A stretch of DNA of 64,000 bases from Planococcus koreensis (GTDB taxonomy: Bacteria > Bacillota > Bacilli > Bacillales_A > Planococcaceae), in contig NZ_RQII01000042.1 of the NCBI RefSeq assembly GCF_004761975.1, forward strand, positions 58,321-122,320, read 5' to 3'. Under the pieces are notes generated by a model. The model saw only the letters and a list, made by a program, of their open reading frames with translations, was not told where the DNA came from and did no database searches. The position numbers and the translations under genes were made by a program. Positions 1-7,343 of the stretch are shown one piece after another. How positions within the stretch are numbered: position 1 is the stretch's first letter; every line of letters starts with the position of its first letter.

Positions 1-2
1 CG

Positions 3-281
3 GAAACGTTCCACGGCAGCCCGTATCATTTGCAGCGGCTGTTTACACAGTTCAAGGGCCAATCGCCTTTGGCTTACGCCCAGCAGAAACGGCTTGAGAA
101 AGCACTTCAGCTTTTGCAGGCCAGCGATTTGCCGATTGCAGAAATCGCTGGCTCTGCTGGATTCGGCAGCACCGCTTACTTCATTACCTTTTTCAAGAAC
201 AGTACGGGGCTGACACCTGCCCGGTACCGAAAATCATTTCACTTAACAGGAAGGGGCATGCCCAATGGACAAGCTGATTGA
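3..281 (+). CDS. adaA: AdaA-like AraC-family methylphosphotriester-DNA transferase, 3' part only
   Basis: The reading frame is open to the left window edge, so only the C-terminal AraC-type double helix-turn-helix domain (about 92 residues) is visible. The segment HGSPYHLQRLFTQFKG is typical of Bacillus AdaA, and the second helix-turn-helix with AAYFITFFKNSTGLTPARYR follows. In the family an N-terminal Zn-Cys domain takes a methyl group from phosphotriesters and turns the protein into an activator of its own operon; that part lies outside the window. It overlaps the downstream adaB start by 17 bases, so the two are translated together. Identification rests on the HTH plus the adaB neighbour. 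Confidence 0.88.
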   Translation, partial: ETFHGSPYHLQRLFTQFKGQSPLAYAQQKRLEKALQLLQASDLPIAEIAGSAGFGSTAYFITFFKNSTGLTPARYRKSFHLTGRGMPNGQAD

Positions 282-792
282 ATGGTCAGTGCTTGAAAAC
301 CGCCACTGGACACTTTATATCGCCAAAACTCTCTACGGGCTTTGCTACGTCGGGTCGCCAGGTGAATCTTTTGAACATTTCAGCGCCTATTTAAAAAAAC
401 GCTTCGCCGGCAGCCGCTTAGAAGAGAACAGACAAGCATTGGAACCCTACCGCAAGCAATTGCTCGACTGCCTAAGCGGCGCCGAATCTTCCTTCACCTT
501 GCCAATTGATGCCAAAGGCACACCTTTTCAGCGCGACGTCTGGCAGGCATTGCAGCAAATCCCGTTCGGACGGACCGTTCCATATTCCGAAATCGCCGCG
601 CTCGTGGGCAGACCAACTGCCATACGGGCTGTCGGTACAGCAATCGGCGCGAATCCCGTGCTCATTGCCGTACCATGCCACCGGGTCATCGGCAAAAACG
701 GCGCCATTTCAGGATACCGCGGAGGTTTAGAACTAAAACGATTTTTGCTTGAACTTGAAGCCGGAAAAAACCCCTCAAATCCTTTGATTTGA
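265..792 (+). CDS. adaB: Methylated-DNA--[protein]-cysteine S-methyltransferase (O6-methylguanine repair)
   Basis: A 175-residue suicide methyltransferase that removes methyl groups from O6-methylguanine in DNA. The active-site motif PCHRVIG is present with the acceptor cysteine at about residue 138, and the preceding VPYSEIAALVGRPTAIRAVGTAIGANP is the DNA-binding helix region of the family. Length fits Ogt/AdaB proteins with a short N-terminal domain. ATG at 265 lies inside the adaA end, giving an overlapping ada operon as in Bacillus. The stop codon sits inside the downstream terminator stem. Expression is probably induced by alkylation through AdaA (family knowledge). Confidence 0.95.
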   Translation: MDKLIEWSVLENRHWTLYIAKTLYGLCYVGSPGESFEHFSAYLKKRFAGSRLEENRQALEPYRKQLLDCLSGAESSFTLPIDAKGTPFQRDVWQALQQIPFGRTVPYSEIAALVGRPTAIRAVGTAIGANPVLIAVPCHRVIGKNGAISGYRGGLELKRFLLELEAGKNPSNPLI

Positions 793-796
793 GGGG
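771..796. terminator. Bidirectional terminator between adaB and the TetR gene
   Basis: Perfect 10-bp stem (771-780 with 787-796) and a 6-base loop, with an A run before and T run after. It serves both convergent genes and contains the adaB stop codon. Confidence 0.9.
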
Positions 797-818
797 TTTC
801 CATTGGAGGCAAACCAGA

Positions 819-1391
819 TCATTTCTTCTCAGCGAGCATGCCATTCAAGATAAAGTCGGTATGCATACATGCAAGCTCTGCAACCGATAGCGTACCTGAA
901 GGATTGAACCATTGATAGCTCCAATTGGTGACACCGAGTATTGCGAAAGTCGCGATTCTTGGCTCCAGCCCTGCGCGGAATTCACCGCTTTGAACCCCGT
1001 CTTTGACTACCGTCTCGATCTTGTCGCGGAACTCGGCGCGTTTGTGCCTGATTACAGCTGCATTCTCTGGAGTCAAATGCCGGATTTCACGGTAATAGAC
1101 TTTCCCTATTTCACCTTGCTCCTCGATATCCCGGATAAGCAATTCCACAATCTTCACCAATTTGTCTTTCGCATTTTGCCCGCTTTCCAGAATCTGATTC
1201 TGCCTTGTCAGCAAATCGTCGATATAAGATGCCTGGATATGCATCAACAGTTCTTCTTTGCTTTTAAAATGATAATAGAATGACCCCTTTGTCACTCCGA
1301 CCCTATCTACAATGTCCTGGATAGACGTTGCACTGAACCCTTTTTCCACAAAGAGGCCGATACTTGCCTGAATCAGTTCCGCTTTCATCAC
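819..1391 (-). CDS. TetR/AcrR-family transcriptional regulator
   Basis: A 190-residue one-component regulator. Residues about 5-50 form the TetR DNA-binding domain, with the recognition part SIQDIVDRVGVTKGSFYYHF. The C-terminal ligand-binding region contains FAILGVTNWSYQWFNPSG, the pattern seen in KstR2-type members that often sense acyl-CoA or related lipids; the ligand here is not known. The gene is alone on its strand between two terminators. A 22-bp dyad upstream of its start (1436-1457) is a candidate autoregulatory operator. The target genes cannot be read from the window; the acyl-CoA synthetase/thiolase operon some 4 kb away is only a guess. Confidence 0.9.
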   Translation of the reverse strand: MMKAELIQASIGLFVEKGFSATSIQDIVDRVGVTKGSFYYHFKSKEELLMHIQASYIDDLLTRQNQILESGQNAKDKLVKIVELLIRDIEEQGEIGKVYYREIRHLTPENAAVIRHKRAEFRDKIETVVKDGVQSGEFRAGLEPRIATFAILGVTNWSYQWFNPSGTLSVAELACMHTDFILNGMLAEKK

Positions 1392-1435
1392 ACCACGCCG
1401 CCTTTCTCCGAATCCTGCCGAATTTCATCCCATTA

Positions 1436-1457
1436 CCTATCGTGGTACCCTATTAGG
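1436..1457. promoter_or_regulatory. Candidate TetR operator (dyad)
   Basis: The 22 bp have outer arms CCTA...TAGG and a central GGTACC, symmetric about the middle with two 4-base non-matching blocks. It lies 45 bp upstream of the TetR start codon, where autorepressors commonly bind. Binding is inferred from symmetry and position only. Confidence 0.45.
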
Positions 1458-1461
1458 CAAT

Positions 1462-1485
1462 AAAAAAACCGCCTGCAATCAGGCG
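1462..1485 (-). terminator. Terminator of the DUF4825-like lipoprotein gene
   Basis: On the minus strand a CGCCTG/CAGGCG 6-bp stem is followed by a run of seven T. Confidence 0.85.
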
Positions 1486-1488
1486 ATT

Positions 1489-2079
1489 TCAGTTTGAAAT
1501 ATAAATGACTGGATGCTTAGCGAAAAATTTTTTGCGCACTGCGGCGGACTCGACCCATTCTTCAATTTCTCTGCGATTATCATCTATGAAAACTTCCACC
1601 GCTTCCTGATCCCAGGCCTCGTCGCCTGATGGGAAATCCACAAACTCTTCGGACAGGATCTCTATCATTTCTTCTCTTTCGATGGCGAAAGAAAAATCGT
1701 CGATCCGGAATGCGTATGAACTGGAATTTGGCACAAGAAGCGCCAGGTAGACTGCATTGTACAAAAAGTTTTTCTCCATGGCCTTATTGTCATCAAACCA
1801 ATACGCCAAGATGTCACCTTGCGACAGCGAACCTTTTTTAGTGCCATATGTAATCCGGACCTTCTCACCTTCCAAATTCAATTCCTTTAGCGTTTCAGCA
1901 CCCGGCAATTCCTGAACAATGCCCAAGACCCTTGAGTTATCCCCTACATAAGTTGCGCTTAATTCCGCCAACTCATTCTCATTCACCGTTTCAATTGTGG
2001 TAATTTCAGTTCCAGCTTCAGCTGAACACGCTGTCAGCATGAATAACGCAAGTATCGCTGCCCCTTTCGCCCATTGCAT
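1489..2079 (-). CDS. Putative lipoprotein, DUF4825-like
   Basis: About 196 residues. The N-terminus has a hydrophobic segment ending in a lipobox (LTAC), so the mature protein is probably lipid-anchored outside the membrane. The segment TYVGDNSRVLGIVQELPG followed by an acidic alpha/beta region resembles DUF4825 proteins of Bacillales, often found alone or with anti-sigma-like partners. Function is unknown. I place the start at the ATG at 2079 rather than 2103 because a G-rich Shine-Dalgarno run (2082-2092) lies just before it and the signal peptide then begins properly. It is a single-gene unit with its own terminator. Confidence 0.8.
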   Translation of the reverse strand: MQWAKGAAILALFMLTACSAEAGTEITTIETVNENELAELSATYVGDNSRVLGIVQELPGAETLKELNLEGEKVRITYGTKKGSLSQGDILAYWFDDNKAMEKNFLYNAVYLALLVPNSSSYAFRIDDFSFAIEREEMIEILSEEFVDFPSGDEAWDQEAVEVFIDDNRREIEEWVESAAVRKKFFAKHPVIYISN

Positions 2080-2180
2080 TTCCCGCCCCCCCCTGTCGCC
2101 CACTCTCTTACTTTAACTATACGTGCGACTTCCAGAAAAGTTCCAAAAAAACTCAGCGAATTCGGCAAAATGAAAATTCC

Positions 2181-2576
2181 TTAACGATTTTTTTGCATAA
2201 TAGCAACTGTGCAACGGGAAACGCAAATCAATTTTTCTTCTTCGTCTACGATTTTAATGTCCCATACCATTGTACTCCGCCCTTTATGGAGCGGGGTCCC
2301 TATTGCTGTTACGATTCCAGAAGCTTTCCCCCGAATGTGGTTGGCGTTTATTTCCAGCCCTACAGCAATTTCACTTTCTTGATCGATTAAATTCCACGTA
2401 CCGACACTTGCTACTGATTCCGCCAGTACGACAGATGCGCCGCCATGAAGCAGGCCGAATGGTTGATGCGTTGACGCATTTACCGGCATTGTGGCAATGA
2501 CGCGTTCTGCAGAAGTCTCTGTGAATTCTATTCCCAGTGTGCCGATGATCGTCTGTTCATAAGGTTTCAATTCCAT
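2181..2576 (-). CDS. menI: Hotdog-fold acyl-CoA thioesterase, MenI/YuxO-like
   Basis: About 131 residues of single hotdog domain. The stretch THQPFGLLHGGASVVLAESVAS matches the PaaI/MenI active-site helix, with the acidic residue E in LAESV as likely catalytic base. Later parts (NANHIRG, TPLHKGRSTMVWDIKI) are typical of 1,4-dihydroxy-2-naphthoyl-CoA hydrolase of menaquinone synthesis. A role in menaquinone formation is family inference; other aryl-CoA substrates are possible. ATG at 2576 is preferred because GGAAGGG lies 9 bases upstream; the GTG at 2585 abuts that site. No other men genes are nearby. Confidence 0.82.
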   Translation of the reverse strand: MELKPYEQTIIGTLGIEFTETSAERVIATMPVNASTHQPFGLLHGGASVVLAESVASVGTWNLIDQESEIAVGLEINANHIRGKASGIVTAIGTPLHKGRSTMVWDIKIVDEEEKLICVSRCTVAIMQKNR

Positions 2577-2848
2577 CCTTAACACCCTTCCTTTTTTTGG
2601 TTATTTTTAAAATACCATACCGTTGATCCTTTTTGCAGAAATGATTACGGCCAATTAAAAATCCATTTTTTAATAATATGATAAAAATAAGGACTTTTTA
2701 ATCATTTTTTATTTCTTTATGCATATTTAATCAGTCCACCTAGATGACCATTTTGAAGATTTCTGATTTATTTTCTACTATATTTAAAAATTAAACTCAA
2801 AGACAGCTAAATTTGTATTTTTTTTACTCTAAACCCCTATTATCTATT

Positions 2849-2865
2849 TGTAACACAATTGTAAT
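2849..2865 (+). promoter_or_regulatory. WalR binding site
   Basis: TGTAAC-5 bases-TGTAAT is an exact match to the WalR (YycF) consensus of two TGTWAH hexamers spaced by five bases. It ends 11 bp upstream of the -35 element of the cell-wall endopeptidase gene, an activating position. The rest of the A+T-rich gap 2577-2975 holds only this site and the promoter. Confidence 0.8.
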
Positions 2866-2876
2866 ATTAAATCATA

Positions 2877-2905
2877 TTGCCTATTCTTTCTTATAAATAT
2901 ACAAT
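2877..2905 (+). promoter_or_regulatory. Sigma-A promoter of the LysM endopeptidase gene
   Basis: TTGCCT (2877-2882), a 17-bp spacer and TACAAT (2900-2905). The predicted transcript start is near 2912, leaving a leader of about 60 bases. Confidence 0.7.
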
Positions 2906-2975
2906 TAACTAAACTATCAGACACTCGTATATTTTACTATTTTCTGAAACTAAGATGATGGAATGGGGAGAATTA

Positions 2976-4232
2976 ATGAAGAAAATCGCTTTTTCAGTGC
3001 TTGCTACAGGTTCTTTAGCCTTATTTTTAGGTGTTACAGATGCAGATGCCAGCTCTTACACAATTAAACCTGGAGACAGCCTTTGGAAAATCGCATCTTC
3101 CAACAAGGTATCCGTAGCGGATTTGAAAAAATGGAACGGCTTAAGTTCTGATGCCATCTACGCTAATCAAGTGTTGAAATTAGCGCCTGCAACAACGGCT
3201 ACTGTTTCAAAAAGCCCGGCCACAGCCCAGAAGCCCCAAACAGCATCGAGTTCCGAATACATAGTGAAATCCGGGGACACACTTTCCCGAATCGCAACTC
3301 TACATAAAACGAAAGTCAGCGACATCCAGAAATTAAATGGCCTTACTACACATTTGATTTTCCCGGGACAAAAACTGAAAGTAGCTGGCGCAGCTGCAAC
3401 GTCTGCTAAACCTGCAGCTCCGGCTCTTGCAATTGCACCAGCTCCAGTTGCTTCTTCATCAACTTATAAAGTTGTTAAAGGTGATACGTTGTCAGGCATT
3501 GCAAGCCGCCATAAAGTTTCAGTCGCACAGCTGAAGAGCTGGAACAGCCTTTCTTCAAACACAATCCGGATCGGCCAAGTGCTTAAACTCCAAACGGCTG
3601 CTGCTGCAGTCAAGCCGACACCATCTGCACCTGCAGTTTCTGCACCTGTAGCGGCTCCGTCTGCATCAGCCGGAACATACACAGTCGTTAAAGGCGACAC
3701 ATTGACAGGCATTGCGATTCGCCACGGTATTTCCGTAACACAGATCATGAACTGGAACAGCTTGACTTCGAGCACCATCCGTGTCGGCCAAAAGCTGAAA
3801 GTCCAAAATACAGTAGTCGCTACCCAACCAACACCAAAACCGGTTTCAAACCCTGCACCGGCTCCTTCAGGCACTGCTGGGAACCTGATTTCAATCGCGA
3901 CTTCCCAATTAGGCACGCCTTATGTATGGGGCGGCGCCGCAGTTGGCGGTTTTGATTGCAGCGGCTATATCTATTACGTATTCAACCAAGCGGGCATTAA
4001 AATTCCGCGCACCAACACCACTGGCTACGATGCACGGTCATATGACGTCAGCAACCCACAAGTCGGTGATTTGGTATTCTTTGCAAATACGTATAAGCCG
4101 GGAATTTCGCATATGGGCATATACCTTGGCAATAACAACTTTATCCACGCTGGCGGGGACCGCGTCCAAATCACCAGCCTGAGCGATTCCTATTGGGGCA
4201 AAAAATTCGACGGCTTCAAACGTTTCTATTAA
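2976..4232 (+). CDS. Secreted peptidoglycan D,L-endopeptidase, four LysM domains plus NlpC/P60 (LytE/CwlS-like)
   Basis: A 418-residue secreted autolysin. Residues 1-25 are a signal peptide ending ADA. Four LysM peptidoglycan-binding repeats follow (about 26-70, 93-137, 162-206, 236-280), separated by Ala/Pro/Ser-rich linkers. The C-terminal NlpC/P60 domain (about 305-418) has the catalytic Cys328 in FDCSG, His in SHMGIYLG and a third polar residue in IHAGG. The family cuts the D-gamma-Glu-meso-DAP bond at the septum or side wall. LytE has three LysM domains, CwlS four. I use the ATG at 2976, preceded by GGGGAG; an upstream in-frame start at 2955 lacks such a site. A WalR box upstream suggests control by WalKR, as for lytE and cwlO. 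Confidence 0.95.
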   Translation: MKKIAFSVLATGSLALFLGVTDADASSYTIKPGDSLWKIASSNKVSVADLKKWNGLSSDAIYANQVLKLAPATTATVSKSPATAQKPQTASSSEYIVKSGDTLSRIATLHKTKVSDIQKLNGLTTHLIFPGQKLKVAGAAATSAKPAAPALAIAPAPVASSSTYKVVKGDTLSGIASRHKVSVAQLKSWNSLSSNTIRIGQVLKLQTAAAAVKPTPSAPAVSAPVAAPSASAGTYTVVKGDTLTGIAIRHGISVTQIMNWNSLTSSTIRVGQKLKVQNTVVATQPTPKPVSNPAPAPSGTAGNLISIATSQLGTPYVWGGAAVGGFDCSGYIYYVFNQAGIKIPRTNTTGYDARSYDVSNPQVGDLVFFANTYKPGISHMGIYLGNNNFIHAGGDRVQITSLSDSYWGKKFDGFKRFY

Positions 4233-4242
4233 ACTGCATTAA

Positions 4243-4279
4243 AAATCCGGTACTGCTTCGCTGAAGCAGTACCGGATTT
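4243..4279. terminator. Bidirectional terminator
   Basis: A perfect 17-bp stem with a 3-base loop, T run on the plus side and matching A run on the other. It ends the LysM endopeptidase gene and the convergent thiolase operon. Confidence 0.93.
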
Positions 4280-4318
4280 TTTCGGTTTATCGAGAAGGCA
4301 TTCCCGCTATAATGTGGA

Positions 4319-5500
4319 TCAGGTACTTTCAATTACGACAGCAATGCCTTGGCCGCCGCCAATGCACAAGCTCGCTACCGCGTATTTCGCTCCGCGGCGC
4401 TTGAGTTCGTAGGCAGCCGACAGCAGGATGCGGGTACCGCTTGTGCCCACCGGATGCCCGAGTGCCACCGCGCCTCCGTTGACATTGACTTTATCACGGG
4501 AAAGTCCAAGCTCTTTTTCGACCGCCAAATATTGGGCGGCAAAGGCTTCGTTGATTTCGAACAAATCGATGTCCTCAAGAGACAAGGCGGCACGTTCAAG
4601 CGCTTGCTTGATGGCTGGAACCGGACCGATGCCCATGATCGTCGGATCGACTCCCGCTACCCCCCACGAAACGATGCGCGCAATCGGCTCCAAACCGTGG
4701 CGGTCGACAGCTGCTTGTCCGGCAATAACGACTGAAGCTGCTCCATCGTTGATGCCTGAGGCATTGCCGGCTGTCACGGTGCCGTCTTTTTTAAATGCCG
4801 GACGCAGCTTCCCAAGCACCTCTGTGCTCGCTTCCGGCTTGATGTGTTCATCTTTATCAACCACAACAGTTCCTTTGCGGGTCTTCACTTCGACTCCGAC
4901 GATTTCTTTTGCAAATACACCATTCTCCGTTGCACGTGCAGCCCGCTGGTGTGATTCAACGGCGAAAGCATCTTGTTCTTCGCGGGAAATCGAGTATTGC
5001 TCTGCCAATTTTTCGGCCGTCATTCCCATGCCTGCGCCGGTATATTGGTCTGTCAGCGTGGCCGTCAGCATATCTTCGAATTGCATATTGCCCATTTTCG
5101 GACCATTAAATCGCTGGTTGAAGTTCGCATAAGGCGACATCGACATATTTTCTGCGCCTCCGGCCAGGACCATATCAGCCTCGCCGAGCAGAATATTTTG
5201 AGCCGCTGTTACGACAGCTTGTGCACCTGAACCGCATAGGCGGTTGAGCGTCAATGCCGGAACTTCTTTCGGAACCCCTGCTTTTAAGCCGATATGGCGC
5301 GCCAAGTAAGCGGCGTTGACGCTTGAATGGATGACATTGCCATATACGACGTGGTCGATATCTTCCGCTCTTACATTCGAGCGCTTCAACGCTTCCACTG
5401 CTGTCGCGGTTCCCAGTTCCGTGGCGCCGACATTGGCGAATGATCCGCCAAACCCTCCGAATGCTGTTCGCGCCCCATTTACCAAATATACATTTTCCAT
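4319..5500 (-). CDS. Acetyl-CoA C-acyltransferase (thiolase), YhfS-like
   Basis: A 393-residue thiolase, the usual length of biosynthetic/degradative type II enzymes. The nucleophile Cys89 (NRLCGSG), His349 (GHPVG) and the second active-site Cys379 (CIGGGQG) are all present, so it should be active. It catalyses cleavage of 3-ketoacyl-CoA or its reverse, condensation of two acetyl-CoA; direction is not decided by sequence. It is second in an operon after an acyl-CoA synthetase with a 26-base gap, the same pairing as yhfT-yhfS in Bacillus. The GGAAGGGGAA site supports the ATG at 5500. Confidence 0.93.
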   Translation of the reverse strand: MENVYLVNGARTAFGGFGGSFANVGATELGTATAVEALKRSNVRAEDIDHVVYGNVIHSSVNAAYLARHIGLKAGVPKEVPALTLNRLCGSGAQAVVTAAQNILLGEADMVLAGGAENMSMSPYANFNQRFNGPKMGNMQFEDMLTATLTDQYTGAGMGMTAEKLAEQYSISREEQDAFAVESHQRAARATENGVFAKEIVGVEVKTRKGTVVVDKDEHIKPEASTEVLGKLRPAFKKDGTVTAGNASGINDGAASVVIAGQAAVDRHGLEPIARIVSWGVAGVDPTIMGIGPVPAIKQALERAALSLEDIDLFEINEAFAAQYLAVEKELGLSRDKVNVNGGAVALGHPVGTSGTRILLSAAYELKRRGAKYAVASLCIGGGQGIAVVIEST

Positions 5501-5526
5501 TTTTTCATTTCCCCTTCCGAATACAC

Positions 5527-7029
5527 TTATTTTGCTTGTTCCGCCGGTTTGCGCAGCGTATGTTTCAGTACTTTTCCTGAAGCGTTTCTTGGCAATTCAT
5601 CCATGAATTCCACTTCCAGCGGCACTTTGTATTTCGCCAACTGGGTGCCGCAATAGGCTTTGACTTCTTCTTCGCTGATGACCTGTCCCGCCTTTACGAC
5701 GGCATACGCTTTCGGCACTTCGCCATAAACTTCATGCGGCACGCCGACAACCGCCGCCTCCAGCAGCTGCGGAATCTGGTAAAGCACTTCTTCCACTTCC
5801 ACGGGATACACGTTCTCCCCGCCGCGGATGATCATGTCTTTCTTGCGGTCCACTATATACAATAAACCCTCTTCATCGAATTTCCCTAAATCCCCGCTGT
5901 AAAGCCAGCCATTTTTTATGGCTTGGCGCGTCGCTTCTTCGTTGCGCAGATAGCCTTTCATCACTTGCGGGCCTTTCACCGTTATTTCACCCACTTGCCC
6001 CGCTGGCAGTGATTCTCCGAACTCGTCCACCACCCGTATTTCTGTCAGTGGCAGCGCTTCACCCACCGAACCGATTTTTTCCAATGCCAAATGATCTTTC
6101 AGCGATGAAGCGGCGGGCGCATTTTCTGTTTGTCCGTAGCAATTCTGTACAGCCACTTTCGGAAACGCCTCTTTCAGCTGCTTCACCAGCTCATAAGGCA
6201 TCGGTGCTGCGCCATAACAGAACAAGCGCAGCGAAGACAAGTCTCTGCTTTTAATATCCGGACGGTTCAAAAGAATGCTGTACATCGCCGGCACCCCGAA
6301 GAACATGGTCGGCTGCTCCGACTCCAATGTCTGCAAAGTTTGATCCGGCGAAAATGCTTCTTCGATGACGAGCGAGCCGCCTTTTGCCGTAACCGGTGCT
6401 GCGAACACGTGGCTTGCCGCGCAGTGGAACAAAGGCGTTGAAATCAGCATGCGGTCATTAACGGTGACGGACAGCGCCTCCGCCCAGATGTCTGCTGTTG
6501 CGCCAAGATTGGCATTGGTCAGCATGACGCCTTTCGGTTTCCCGGTAGTGCCCGATGTGTACATGACCACCGCTGTATCATCGCCAGCCAGTTTGACAGG
6601 TTTGAATTCCGGCTGCCCTTCCGCCATTAAACGTTCGAACGCTCCGTCTGTACCGATTTTCAGCACATCTTGAAATTTGTGTTCTGTCTTTTTGATCACT
6701 TCTTCTATTTTCTCTTCGTAGATCAGCGCTTTTGCCTGCGAGTTCGAAAAGATATACTCCACTTCGGGTGCAGCCAGTTTTGTGTTGATCGGCATGGCGG
6801 TAAACCCTCCCAGCTGAATGCCGAAATAGCATACCAGGAACAAATCGGAATTCAGCGCATACAAAGCGATGATGTCATCTTTTCCGTAGCCTTTTTGCTG
6901 GAAATAAGCGGCCACGCTCTTGGCTTTCCTGTAAAACTCACGATACGTCATTTCTCTGCCTTGAAAAGAGGTATAGACTTTATCCGGCTGCGTTTTTGCG
7001 TATTCAGCAATGCTTTCTGTCATAAACAT
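5527..7029 (-). CDS. Long-chain fatty-acid--CoA ligase (ANL superfamily), YhfT-like
   Basis: About 500 residues. It carries the ATP/AMP-binding motif YTSGTTGKPKG, the adenylate contact GAAPMP and YGQTE, the hinge SGDLG..DRKKD, and the C-terminal catalytic Lys in NASGKVLK. It activates a carboxylic acid with ATP and CoA; a medium or long-chain fatty acid is most likely given the thiolase partner. I start at ATG 7029 because AAAGGGG lies 9 bases upstream; the ATG at 7038 abuts that site. A strong promoter (7138-7166) with cre and CodY-like sites just downstream of the start point suggests repression in rich, sugar-replete conditions. Confidence 0.92.
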   Translation of the reverse strand: MFMTESIAEYAKTQPDKVYTSFQGREMTYREFYRKAKSVAAYFQQKGYGKDDIIALYALNSDLFLVCYFGIQLGGFTAMPINTKLAAPEVEYIFSNSQAKALIYEEKIEEVIKKTEHKFQDVLKIGTDGAFERLMAEGQPEFKPVKLAGDDTAVVMYTSGTTGKPKGVMLTNANLGATADIWAEALSVTVNDRMLISTPLFHCAASHVFAAPVTAKGGSLVIEEAFSPDQTLQTLESEQPTMFFGVPAMYSILLNRPDIKSRDLSSLRLFCYGAAPMPYELVKQLKEAFPKVAVQNCYGQTENAPAASSLKDHLALEKIGSVGEALPLTEIRVVDEFGESLPAGQVGEITVKGPQVMKGYLRNEEATRQAIKNGWLYSGDLGKFDEEGLLYIVDRKKDMIIRGGENVYPVEVEEVLYQIPQLLEAAVVGVPHEVYGEVPKAYAVVKAGQVISEEEVKAYCGTQLAKYKVPLEVEFMDELPRNASGKVLKHTLRKPAEQAK

Positions 7030-7089
7030 GCGCGACATCCCCTTTGGAATCGAATGGCCGCCTGGCTTTTTGATGGCGGGTAAACCGGC

Positions 7090-7103
7090 TGTAAGTGCTT
7101 ACA
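7090..7103. promoter_or_regulatory. cre (CcpA) site
   Basis: TGTAAGTGCTTACA matches the catabolite-responsive element TGWAANCGNTNWCA with one change (C to T in the centre) and is nearly palindromic. It lies about 30-40 bases downstream of the predicted transcript start of the acyl-CoA synthetase/thiolase operon, a roadblock position. Confidence 0.7.
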
Positions 7104-7109
7104 AAATAC

Positions 7110-7124
7110 AGTTTTCAGAAAACT
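7110..7124. promoter_or_regulatory. CodY-like box
   Basis: AGTTTTCAGAAAACT is a perfect palindrome and differs from the CodY consensus AATTTTCWGAAAATT at two symmetric positions. It lies between the cre site and the predicted transcript start of the fatty-acid operon. Confidence 0.55.
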
Positions 7125-7137
7125 CTTTCTATCCTTT

Positions 7138-7166
7138 ATCTTATCGGCTTTTATTTTGGATTGCAA
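7138..7166 (-). promoter_or_regulatory. Sigma-A promoter of the acyl-CoA synthetase/thiolase operon
   Basis: On the minus strand: TTGCAA (7166-7161), 17-bp spacer, TAAGAT (7143-7138). The predicted start point is near 7131. Confidence 0.6.
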
Positions 7167-7183
7167 TGGATTGATTGTCTTCG

Positions 7184-7212
7184 AGTTTAAAATTCAAACC
7201 TCAGTTTAAAAT
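7184..7212. repeat. Tandem 10-bp direct repeat with 19-bp period
   Basis: AGTTTAAAAT occurs at 7184-7193 and 7203-7212. Between and over them lies an imperfect inverted repeat TTCAAAC-4-GTTTAAA. It sits in the divergent control region between the fatty-acid operon and katA, upstream of both promoters. No known regulator motif recognised. Confidence 0.5.
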
Positions 7213-7245
7213 ATTGTTTTAATCTTTCGCATACCCCTTCTTTAT

Positions 7246-7260
7246 TTATAATGATTATCA
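7246..7260. promoter_or_regulatory. PerR/Fur-type box upstream of katA
   Basis: TTATAATGATTATCA differs at one position from the PerR consensus (TTATAATNATTATAA) and also at one from the Fur 7-1-7 consensus (TGATAATNATTATCA). Position in front of a catalase favours PerR. Confidence 0.75.
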
Positions 7261-7267
7261 TTAAGAA

Positions 7268-7295
7268 TTGATTTTAATGTGGAAACTGTTATCAT
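7268..7295 (+). promoter_or_regulatory. Probable katA promoter
   Basis: TTGATT (7268-7273), a 16-bp spacer and TATCAT (7290-7295), directly downstream of the PerR-type box. Confidence 0.5.
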
Positions 7296-7343
7296 TGGTA
7301 AGGTAGTGTTTTATACAAATACAGAGAACGAGGTGTTCGATTC

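Noticed and set aside
3061..3820. Internal DNA repeats in the endopeptidase gene
   Set aside because: They are explained by four LysM domains and Ala/Pro linkers, not by a mobile or CRISPR-like repeat.
4428..5132. A 234-codon plus-strand frame opposite the thiolase gene
   Set aside because: Shadow of a high-GC third-position coding strand; low-complexity Ser/Pro composition.
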